Origin: HGW-17 sp964516435
Lineage (GTDB): Bacteria > Myxococcota_A > Polyangia > HGW-17
Length of the DNA: 64,000 nt
Reading direction: 5' to 3'
Assembly (NCBI GenBank): GCA_964516435.1
Contig: CAZEZP010000068.1
Span: 1 to 64,000 of the forward strand
Shown here: positions 8,708 to 16,265 of the stretch, in pieces
Position numbering within the stretch: the first letter of the stretch is position 1
How the letters are laid out: every line of letters begins with the position of its first letter
The notes under the pieces: generated by a model
The model's input: only the letters and a program-made list of their open reading frames with translations
The model's database searches: none
Told to the model about the DNA's origin: nothing
Program-made: the position numbers and the translations under genes

Positions 8708-9472
8708 TCAGACCCGTCCCAGAAAGGCGAGCAAGGCTTCCAGAATCGTCAGGGGATGCGGCGGACAGCCAGGAACGAACAGGTCCACGGGGATGACATC
8801 GGAGGGAACCCCGTCATGCACGGCGTCGTGGCCGGCAAACGGCCCGCCCGCGATGGCGCAGGAACCCACCACGATGCACACTTTGGGAGAAGGGACGGCT
8901 TCCCACGTCTTGAGAAGCGCCAAGTGCATGTTCTCGGGCACTGGTCCCGTCACGAGAATGCCGTCGGCGTGCCGCGGAGAGGCCACGAAGGAAATCCCGA
9001 AGCGGCCCAGATCCCAACCCACGGTTCCCAGCACGTTGCAGTCGGCCTCGCAGGCGTTGCACCCGCCAGCGGAAACTTCCCGCAGTTTGAGAGAACGGGA
9101 AAAGAGACGAGAAGCCTCATGATGGCTGCGCACGGCCGGCAGCGCATCTCCCGGATGCACCACGAGGTCCCCCCGGCGGATGGCGCCCAGCCGGAACTCC
9201 CGGGTGAACCGGACGCGCCCGGCGGCGCACGCGGTTTCGCAGGCACCGCAGAACAGGCATTTCCCCATGTCGAGCCGCAGTTTTCCCGCATCGTTCGTTT
9301 CCAGCGCACCCGTCGGACAGGCGGACAGGCATTGCCGACAGTTTCCGGGACATGGCTCATTCGACAATTCGGGACGCCCCCGGAAGCGGTCCGGCAGGGG
9401 AGGCGGATCCCCGTCCGGCCAGGCCATCGTGCGCATGCCCTGATGAAGACGCGTACGAAAGATGTCGAGCAT
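8708..9472 (-). CDS. Ferredoxin-fused NuoB/HyfI-like small subunit of an Ehr-type complex
   Basis: 254 residues; last gene of the six-gene operon. Residues 38-85 form a 2[4Fe-4S] ferredoxin domain (Cys 41, 45, 48, 52 and 72, 75, 78, 82). The rest is the NuoB/HyfI/HycG [NiFe]-hydrogenase small-subunit-like domain that holds the proximal [4Fe-4S] cluster: GGCNACEADC (Cys138, Cys141), VGSCAIAGG and VPGCPPHP. In E. coli hydrogenase-4 these are two proteins (HyfH and HyfI); here they are one compact chain. Expected role: electron transfer from an unknown donor through the peripheral arm. The 12-bp gap to the preceding gene carries its ribosome-binding region. Confidence 0.85.
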   Translation of the reverse strand: MLDIFRTRLHQGMRTMAWPDGDPPPLPDRFRGRPELSNEPCPGNCRQCLSACPTGALETNDAGKLRLDMGKCLFCGACETACAAGRVRFTREFRLGAIRRGDLVVHPGDALPAVRSHHEASRLFSRSLKLREVSAGGCNACEADCNVLGTVGWDLGRFGISFVASPRHADGILVTGPVPENMHLALLKTWEAVPSPKVCIVVGSCAIAGGPFAGHDAVHDGVPSDVIPVDLFVPGCPPHPLTILEALLAFLGRV

Positions 9473-9484
9473 CGTCAGCCTCCT

Positions 9485-10996
9485 CTACAGATCGAATCCG
9501 CAGTACGACAGGTTGAAGCTCTTGTTGCACAGCGGGAAATCCGAAATCTGCTGGTTGCGCAGCGCCCAGGCCAGACCGGACCAGTCGAAGAACGAGGGAT
9601 CCACGATCTTGTAGACCGCAAAACGTCCCTGATCATCCGTGACGAAAGCATGGCAGATGCGCCCGCGCCATCCTTCCGTCAGGGAAACGGCCATGCGGCC
9701 AGGAGGCAGGACGGGCACGCCCGCCGGCACATCCGGCGCCAGGATCGGCCCTTCCGGCAATCCGGAAAGCCTTTCCAGAATCCAGCGCGCGCTGTTCCGG
9801 ATTTCCATCCAGCGCACACGGGCGCGATCCGCCACCTCCCCTTTTTCCCCGACGGCGACTTCCACGGGATGCCGTTTCCAGACGCCATGCGGATAATCGG
9901 CGCGGGTGTCGCATTTCAGGCCGCAGGCGCGCGCGGCCGGCCCCACGAGGCCGATGCGGCGGGCCGTCTGGGAAAACACCGGGCCCGTTCCTTCGAAGCG
10001 GGCCATGACGGTCGACGAATTCCACAGCAGTTCGACGGCTTCCTCGGTCTCCCGGAAGATGGTTTCCAGAAGCGAGGCCATCGTGGCCGCCCGTTGAGGC
10101 TCCGCATCGAAGGCGACTCCTCCGGGCCGGACCAGGCCGCGCCCGAAGCGGTTTCCGCACAGGCGGGCCGTCAGGTTGAGCACGTCCCCGCGCAGGCGCC
10201 CGCAGAACGACTGCGTCGGAAGGAACCCCACGTCGCCGGCCAACGCTCCCAGATCGCCGATGTGATTGGCCATGCGCTCGAGTTCCAGTGCCACGCCGCG
10301 CAGCACCTGGGCGCGGGGCGGCACTTCGATGCCCAGCGCGGCTTCCACGGCCTGGCAGTAGGCGGTGGCATGGCCGATGGTGGTGTCGCCAGCGGCCGTC
10401 TCCATGAGATGGAGCGTGCGGTTCGTGGGACCCTGCACGAGCGCACGCTCGATGCCTCGATGCTGGTATCCCAACTGGATTTCCAGATGGAAAACGGTTT
10501 CGCCGTGGCACTGGAACCGGAAATGGCCGGGCTCGATGATGCCCGCGTGCACCGGTCCAACGGCCACCTCGTGGATTTCCTCGCCTTCGATCTGGAAGAA
10601 ATCGGCGGTGCCGCACACCGTGCTCTGCGCGAACGGAAATCTTTCCCCCCGGGATGGCTTTTCATAACGCACGGGCTTGAGCCACGGATGTCCCACCGGC
10701 TTGATTCCCCATTTCTCGGCGATTTCCCGTTCGAACAGTTGCACCTGCGGAAATATGGGCGCTAAAGATAAATACTCCCGTTCCACCCGGCAGAGAAGGG
10801 CTTCCATGGTTCCGGTCGACGGATTCCCCAGCGCCGCCGCGAGCCGCACCGCATCCGGGCCACCGGGCATGCCGAACAGCACCAGCAGATCGGCGCCGTC
10901 CTGCAAGGCCGCGGATATGCGTTCCTGGAAGGAATCCACGGACATTTCCGGAAGATTGCCGGTTTCCCACACGAAAGGATTGGATGTTCCGTTCAT
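9485..10996 (-). CDS. HyfG/NuoCD-like large subunit lacking Ni-Fe ligands (Ehr type)
   Basis: 503 residues. About 130 N-terminal residues are NuoC-like and the rest is NuoD/HyfG-like (VGPVHAGIIEPGHFRF, LEIQLGYQHRGIE). In true group 4 [NiFe] hydrogenases a CxxC follows the glutamate near position 199. Here the segment reads ETAAGDTTIG (199-208) and then HATAYCQAVE. The C-terminal CxxC of the DPCxxC type is replaced by DPSFFDW (466-472), followed by an unusual C-terminus with PLCNKSFNLSYCGFDL. Without the four cysteines no Ni-Fe centre can form, so H2 chemistry is not expected. This fits energy-converting-hydrogenase-related (Ehr) complexes. The start at 10996 overlaps the upstream stop. Confidence 0.88.
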   Translation of the reverse strand: MNGTSNPFVWETGNLPEMSVDSFQERISAALQDGADLLVLFGMPGGPDAVRLAAALGNPSTGTMEALLCRVEREYLSLAPIFPQVQLFEREIAEKWGIKPVGHPWLKPVRYEKPSRGERFPFAQSTVCGTADFFQIEGEEIHEVAVGPVHAGIIEPGHFRFQCHGETVFHLEIQLGYQHRGIERALVQGPTNRTLHLMETAAGDTTIGHATAYCQAVEAALGIEVPPRAQVLRGVALELERMANHIGDLGALAGDVGFLPTQSFCGRLRGDVLNLTARLCGNRFGRGLVRPGGVAFDAEPQRAATMASLLETIFRETEEAVELLWNSSTVMARFEGTGPVFSQTARRIGLVGPAARACGLKCDTRADYPHGVWKRHPVEVAVGEKGEVADRARVRWMEIRNSARWILERLSGLPEGPILAPDVPAGVPVLPPGRMAVSLTEGWRGRICHAFVTDDQGRFAVYKIVDPSFFDWSGLAWALRNQQISDFPLCNKSFNLSYCGFDL

Positions 10997-12489
10997 GGCT
11001 GGCCTCCGATGATGCGGGCGGCGGCATGGAAAACCTGCCACATCCCGCCGGGAACGAATACGCCCAGCACCAGCAGCGCGCCCAGCGGCGCGAGCACGAG
11101 GGCGGATTCCCACGCGCGTGCCGGCCGATGGGACGGCGGCGCCGCTTCATTCCTGGGCCGGGGCTCCCACACCAGATGGATGACGTGACGCAGCGTGCCC
11201 ACGAATGCCAGCACCAGGCCGGCCAGAAACAGGATGGCCACCACCGGGTGTCCCGACGAAACGGCGGCCTGCAGCATGAGATACTCGCTCAGGAACAGGG
11301 AAAAGGGCGCCGTTCCCACCAGCGCGAGCAGCGTTGCCGCCAGTGCCCCGCCCCACAGCGGGGAGATTTCCGTGACCCGCCGCATCTCGCGCATGTCGTG
11401 CGAGCCGATGGCGCGACCCAGCGTGCCGGCGCTGAAGAATCCAGCCGTTTTTCCAAGCGAGTTGCTGAGCATGTGGAACATGGCCACTGCCGTCCCCATG
11501 CCGCCCAGACCAGCGCCCAAGGTCATGATGCCCATGTGCTCCACGCTGGAATACGCCAGCAAACGCTTGACGTCACGCTGGGAAACCATGAACACGGCGG
11601 CCACGAGAATGCCCAGGATGCCCAGCACGACGAGAATCTCGCGGGCCCACCCGGCGTGTCCGGGAAGACTCTCGGCCACAGGCAGCACGCGCAGGATGCC
11701 GTAGAGCGCCGCATTCAGCAGAAAGCCGGAGAACACCGCGGACACCGGCGACGGCGCCTGGCTGTGCGCGTCAGGAAGCCAGTTGTGCATGGGAGCCAGC
11801 CCCGCCTTGGTACCATATCCAACAACCAAGAACAAAAAAGCGATCTTGACCAGTTGGGGATGCAGCCGGCCGGCATTCTCCTGCAGTTGCGTCCACAGGA
11901 GCGCCTGCGTTCCCAGAATGCCCGTCCCATGCGTGGAAGCCGCCAGCAGCAGCGTTCCCATGAAAGCCAGCGCCACGCCCACGGAACACATCAGAAGATA
12001 TTTCCACATGGCCTCCAGCGACGTGGCCGACCCATGGATGCATATCAAAAAGGCCGTGAGCAGGGTGGTGGACTCGATGCCCACCCACATCACCCCGAGA
12101 TTGTTGGAAACGAGCACCAGATGCATGGCCGCCTGCGCGCCCAACCAGAGCGCCGCCAGCCGCCGGGAGGCGTCCTTCGAAATCTCGCTGCGCTCGATTT
12201 CGTCTCCGAAGTAGGATACCGCATATAAGGAACTCAGGATGAACACGATGGACATGACGACGGCATGCCATGCCGACAGGGAGTCCAGCATGAGCCACCC
12301 CCCCCAGGCCTGCAGGCGGGAACCGCTTCGAAGCACTTCGATGGCCGGCAGCAGGGAGACCCCAGCAGAAAGGACCGAACCGGCGCAAAGCATGCGGACG
12401 GCCCAGCGGGAAGATGCGGACGCCAGAGACAGGAGGGCGAGTGCGGCCGGCAGAAGAAACACGGATGGCAGAATCCAGGAGAGATTCAT
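10993..12489 (-). CDS. HyfF-like proton-translocating membrane subunit
   Basis: 498 residues, polytopic (about 14 predicted helices), antiporter-like family shared by NuoL/M/N, MrpA/D and HyfB/D/F. Diagnostic motifs are NWLPDAHSQAPSPVSA followed by LLNAALYGILR, RLLAYSSVEHMGIM and LSNSLGKTAGFFSAG. The lysine of the MIK motif in active NuoM-type subunits is Asn here, as I would expect for HyfF-type members. Expected role: part of the membrane arm that moves H+ or Na+. It starts 4 bp after the HyfE-like gene and overlaps the large-subunit gene by 4 bp. Confidence 0.85.
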   Translation of the reverse strand: MNLSWILPSVFLLPAALALLSLASASSRWAVRMLCAGSVLSAGVSLLPAIEVLRSGSRLQAWGGWLMLDSLSAWHAVVMSIVFILSSLYAVSYFGDEIERSEISKDASRRLAALWLGAQAAMHLVLVSNNLGVMWVGIESTTLLTAFLICIHGSATSLEAMWKYLLMCSVGVALAFMGTLLLAASTHGTGILGTQALLWTQLQENAGRLHPQLVKIAFLFLVVGYGTKAGLAPMHNWLPDAHSQAPSPVSAVFSGFLLNAALYGILRVLPVAESLPGHAGWAREILVVLGILGILVAAVFMVSQRDVKRLLAYSSVEHMGIMTLGAGLGGMGTAVAMFHMLSNSLGKTAGFFSAGTLGRAIGSHDMREMRRVTEISPLWGGALAATLLALVGTAPFSLFLSEYLMLQAAVSSGHPVVAILFLAGLVLAFVGTLRHVIHLVWEPRPRNEAAPPSHRPARAWESALVLAPLGALLVLGVFVPGGMWQVFHAAARIIGGQP

Positions 12490-12493
12490 GGCT

Positions 12494-13138
12494 TCACCCC
12501 TTCAGTTGGCGCAGGCGCTCGGAGTCCATGTGGTTGAACTCGCGGTTGATGCGGAAGATGGCGATCCCCATCACGAATACGGCGACGAAGACGTCCAGCA
12601 GCACGCCCAGTTCCACCACCACCGGCACCTCGGCGGCGATGGCAAGGCCGAAAATATAAATTCCATTCTCCAGTTGCAGATATCCCACCACCTGGGTGAC
12701 GGCCAGTTTGCGCGCCACAATGAGGAACAGCCCGGTGATCATCACGAAGAACGCCACCGGTGGAAACAGTTGGTGCGCCTTGGAGGGAAGGAAATCCATC
12801 CGCGAATCCAGCCAGAAGGCGGCCATGAGCGCGAAGAGGCCCGCCAGGATGGAAAGCGAGGAGCCCACGAACGGCTGCATCTCGGTGGACGTCATGCTCT
12901 CGCGCATGGCCCGCCGCAGCAGGAGGGGGAACACGAACCCCTTGAGCGTGATGATGGCGAGCCCCAGCAGAATCACGCGCAAGGAGAAATCGGCGTGCGC
13001 CGTGGCCAGCGGAAGCAGGCCGATGCAGATGCCCTGGACGGCCGAGAGGCGGATGGCCGTGGGCAGGTGGGTAGTGCCCAGCACGAGGAAACTGGAAATG
13101 ATCAGAATGACCAGCAGGGTATCCACGGGCAGTGTCAT
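12494..13138 (-). CDS. HyfE-like membrane subunit
   Basis: 214 residues, close to the 216 of E. coli HyfE. It has about seven hydrophobic segments and a HyfE-like end (FRINREFNHMDSERLRQLKG). Part of the protein resembles NuoK (LVILIISSFLVLGTTHL, VGYLQLENGIYIFGL), the small membrane subunit that carries buried glutamates. The start at 13138 overlaps the HyfC-like stop (ATGA). The role is structural and ion-conducting in the membrane arm, by analogy with hydrogenase-4. The order B-C-E-F-G-I in this operon matches hyf with hyfA, hyfD and separate hyfH absent. Confidence 0.82.
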   Translation of the reverse strand: MTLPVDTLLVILIISSFLVLGTTHLPTAIRLSAVQGICIGLLPLATAHADFSLRVILLGLAIITLKGFVFPLLLRRAMRESMTSTEMQPFVGSSLSILAGLFALMAAFWLDSRMDFLPSKAHQLFPPVAFFVMITGLFLIVARKLAVTQVVGYLQLENGIYIFGLAIAAEVPVVVELGVLLDVFVAVFVMGIAIFRINREFNHMDSERLRQLKG

Positions 13139-14055
13139 AGCCGGTACCTCCCGATGAGGGTGAAGGACAGGATGGCCAGTGCCGCCGCCGTCCAGAGCAT
13201 GCGCGGCACACGCACGAGCCGCAGGCGCGCCATGGTCGATTCCACCACGCCCACGGCGACGGACAGCAGGAACATGCCGCCCAGAAAGGCCGCGGCGCGA
13301 ATCCATGGGCCGCCGTCGATGGCCGAGACCGGAATCTGGACGAGGATGGCGCCCAGCACCCAGAACTTGAGCGCGGCGCCATACAGGATGAAGGCGAGAT
13401 CTACGCCCGAATGGTCGAGCACCATGACTTCATGGATCATGGTCAGTTCCAGGTGGGTGTTGGGGTCGTCCACCGGAATGCGGCAGTTCTCGGCCAGAAA
13501 GACGAGGAACAGGGCGGCGGCGACCAGCGCCAGGAAGGGACCCGCATGGGCCCAATGACCGGGAGCGAGCCCCGCCAGCATATCCGTGAGCGAAAAACGG
13601 CGCACCACTAGGGCCAGTGTCACGAGCCCCGCAATGAACCCGATCTCGGCGACGGCGGAAAACTGCATTTCGCGGGAGGCACCCATGCCCTCGAAGGCGG
13701 AACCGGTGTCGAGCGCCGCCAGGACGGTCGCGAACCGGGCCAGTCCCAGCGTGTAGGCCAGCAGGAAGATGTCGCCGGGAAAAGCGATGAGCGCCGGAAT
13801 CCCGCCGGCGGGCACGAGGATGAGTGATAGCAGCATGCAGGCGAGCCCGATGGAGGGCGCTGCACGAAAAATCCATGTGGTGGTGCGGCTGTAGACGGCG
13901 CCCTTGCGCAGCAACTTGAAGAGGTCGAAATACGGTTGCAGCAGGGGAGCGCCACGACGACCAGCGAAGGCGGCCTTGGTGCGGTTGACGATACCCAGCG
14001 CCAAAGGAGAGAGCAGCAATCCGGTGACCGGAGGAATGAGCAGTTCGGCTTTCAT
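13135..14055 (-). CDS. HyfC/NuoH-like membrane subunit
   Basis: 306 residues with about eight transmembrane helices. The NuoH/HycD/HyfC signature is plain: the N-terminal KLLRKGAVYSRTTTWIFRAAP loop, EGMGASREMQFSAVAEIGF, and the quinone/ion-channel motif ENCRIPVDDPNTHLELTMIH. This subunit anchors the peripheral arm (large and small subunits) to the membrane arm. The start MKAELLIPP at 14055 lies 8 bp after the HyfB-like stop; the frame is open upstream but those codons lie inside that gene. Confidence 0.88.
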   Translation of the reverse strand: MKAELLIPPVTGLLLSPLALGIVNRTKAAFAGRRGAPLLQPYFDLFKLLRKGAVYSRTTTWIFRAAPSIGLACMLLSLILVPAGGIPALIAFPGDIFLLAYTLGLARFATVLAALDTGSAFEGMGASREMQFSAVAEIGFIAGLVTLALVVRRFSLTDMLAGLAPGHWAHAGPFLALVAAALFLVFLAENCRIPVDDPNTHLELTMIHEVMVLDHSGVDLAFILYGAALKFWVLGAILVQIPVSAIDGGPWIRAAAFLGGMFLLSVAVGVVESTMARLRLVRVPRMLWTAAALAILSFTLIGRYRL

Positions 14056-14063
14056 GGCGGCAC

Positions 14064-16037
14064 CTACAGTTTCCAGAACAGCAGAACCAGCAACGCGAGC
14101 ACGATGCACAGGATGTAGATGTGCAAAAGTCCATGCTGGATCATGCGAATGCGCTGCATGAGGTGTTCGGCCCGCTCGAAGAGCGGTTTCCAGATCCGCT
14201 CCTGCGGCGAATCCGGGGTGTGGCTGGAGAAATGGGCGGATGCGGGGAACGTGCCGGACGGCGGCTCGAACTCGCGGCGGGTCCCCATCACCGGCGCGAA
14301 CATGCGCAGCACGGGGTCGGCGAACGAGGACGCCGTATATTGCATGCGCGGCGTGGGAGCGGCGTATCCGCAGTCCCACGTGACGGCGGTTCGCACTTCG
14401 CGGCCGCGCAGAAGCACCCTGCGCAGCGCGACAAGCAGCAGCGTGAACACCAGAATGCCGGCGGCACCCAGCGGAATCTTCCACAGGAACGTGTACAGGA
14501 ATGCGGAGGAAAACTCGGCGGCCGTACGCGCATCCACGGGAGAAAGCAGCGCGATGGCCTGCGCCAGGGACGGCAGGAGATGGATTCCGCCGATTCCGAT
14601 GCCCAGGCACGCCAGCGCCAGCAGAACCATGGGCACAATCATGGAAGGCGGGGCTTCATGGACATCGGCGGCATGGGAAGAGCGCGCCTCGCCCAGGAAC
14701 ACGATGCCGTAGGCCTTGGCGAAGCAGGCGGCCGCCAGTCCCCCGATGAGCGCCAGACTCAGGACCACGGCCAGCGAAGCTCCCAGCACCAGCGCGCTCT
14801 TGGCGTGCAGGATGCCCAGCACGGCCGCCGTATAGATGAGGAACTCGCTGACGAAGCCATTGAACGGGGGCAGCCCGGAAATGGCGGCCGACCCGGCCAG
14901 GAACGTGGCGGCCGTCCAGGGCATGGACCTGGCGAGTCCCCCGAGATGCTCGATGTCGCGCGTGCGCGCCGCGTGCACGACGTTGCCCGCGCCCAAAAAC
15001 AGCAGGCTCTTGAACAGGGCGTGATTGAGCACGTGCAGGAGGGCGCCGGAAAAACCGAATAGGGCCATGGACCGATTGCCAGCGGAATATCCGAGCAGGC
15101 CGGTGCCGATTCCCAGGGTGATGATGCCGATGTTTTCCACGCTGTGGTAGGCCAGCAGACGCTTGATGTCGTGCTGCGCCAGAGCGAACAGCACACCCGG
15201 GACTCCGGAAAATGCGCCCACGGCGATGAGCAGCACGCCCCACCATTCCGCAGGCGCACCCAGGAAGGCGAGCGTGCGCAGAATGCCGTAGATGCCAGTC
15301 TTGATCATCACGCCGGAAAGCAGGGCCGACACGGGAGACGGCGCGGCGGGATGGGCTTCCGGCAGCCATACGTGCAGCAGCATGAAGCCGGCCTTGGTGC
15401 CGAATCCGAGGATGGCCATGATGAAAACGATGCCGGCTTCGCTTCCCGAAACGCGGAAAGACTCGAAATCCAGGGCGTCCAGCCCGCGACCCAGTTTCGC
15501 GAAAACGCCGAGCACGAATGCGGTGCCGATATGGGTGGCCACCAGATAGATCCAGCCAGCCCGCCGGGTTTCGGCCTTCTCGTGCTCGAACATCACCAGG
15601 AAGAAGGATGACAGTGCCATGACTTCCCACGCCAGCAGGAACAGGATGCCGTTGCGGGCCGCGACGACCGTGAGCATGCTTCCCGTGAGCACGAGAAGGT
15701 TGAACCAGAAGAATCCCAGGTTCTTCCTTTCCCGCTGCTCTTCCATGTAGCCGGCCGCATGGATGCCGGAGGTCACGGCCACGGTGGCGATGGCCAGAAC
15801 GAACCAGGCGGAGAGGGGATCCAGGCCGATGCGGAAGTTCCCGAGCGGCATCGGCCAGAACCAGTCCCCGCTCAAGGCCGGCGTCCCGGCCAGGACCCGC
15901 CCCGCGTCGGCGAGCGCGGCCGCTCCCGCCATTCCGAGAAACGACGGCCCCCACCAGCGGGGACACCGGCGGCCCCATGCCAGCGCCGCCAGCGCTCCCG
16001 CGCCGAGCAATCCCAGGGAAACCAGAAACGCAATCAT
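14064..16037 (-). CDS. HyfB-like proton-translocating membrane subunit (first gene of operon)
   Basis: 657 residues (E. coli HyfB 672). It belongs to the NuoL/MrpA-like antiporter family: HVWLPEAHPAAPSPVSALLS followed by MIKTGIYGILR, which keeps the transmembrane lysine; LLAYHSVENIGIITLG; HALFKSLLFLGAGNV; and a long C-terminal helix region. Retained lysines argue that this subunit is competent for ion translocation. The start MIAFLVSLG at 16037 has the ribosome-binding site GGGAGGAAT. The 228 bp upstream should hold the operon promoter; I could not assign one with confidence. Confidence 0.88.
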   Translation of the reverse strand: MIAFLVSLGLLGAGALAALAWGRRCPRWWGPSFLGMAGAAALADAGRVLAGTPALSGDWFWPMPLGNFRIGLDPLSAWFVLAIATVAVTSGIHAAGYMEEQRERKNLGFFWFNLLVLTGSMLTVVAARNGILFLLAWEVMALSSFFLVMFEHEKAETRRAGWIYLVATHIGTAFVLGVFAKLGRGLDALDFESFRVSGSEAGIVFIMAILGFGTKAGFMLLHVWLPEAHPAAPSPVSALLSGVMIKTGIYGILRTLAFLGAPAEWWGVLLIAVGAFSGVPGVLFALAQHDIKRLLAYHSVENIGIITLGIGTGLLGYSAGNRSMALFGFSGALLHVLNHALFKSLLFLGAGNVVHAARTRDIEHLGGLARSMPWTAATFLAGSAAISGLPPFNGFVSEFLIYTAAVLGILHAKSALVLGASLAVVLSLALIGGLAAACFAKAYGIVFLGEARSSHAADVHEAPPSMIVPMVLLALACLGIGIGGIHLLPSLAQAIALLSPVDARTAAEFSSAFLYTFLWKIPLGAAGILVFTLLLVALRRVLLRGREVRTAVTWDCGYAAPTPRMQYTASSFADPVLRMFAPVMGTRREFEPPSGTFPASAHFSSHTPDSPQERIWKPLFERAEHLMQRIRMIQHGLLHIYILCIVLALLVLLFWKL

Positions 16038-16265
16038 TTCAGATTCCTCCCGTTCACGGGGCCAGAAGGGACGAGGCTTCTTCCCCACGAAACGGGCGCG
16101 GTATACACCCCCCGGCATCCGATGTCCAGCCTGCCACCGGCCAAGAACCGAATGCGAGTTGCCCCGGTAGCCCCCGACGCGTTCTCATCGGGCCTGTTCG
16201 CCGCCACGCAGTCAAAAGAATTTTTTAGATGATGGAATATAAAAAATCGAACGCGCAGATGTTTC

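Noticed and set aside
8756..10765. A 669-codon open frame on the plus strand
   Set aside because: Antisense to the two peripheral subunits of the Ehr-type operon.
8708..16037. Functional hydrogenase-4 / formate hydrogenlyase
   Set aside because: The large subunit lacks both CxxC motifs for Ni-Fe, and no formate dehydrogenase or maturation genes are present.
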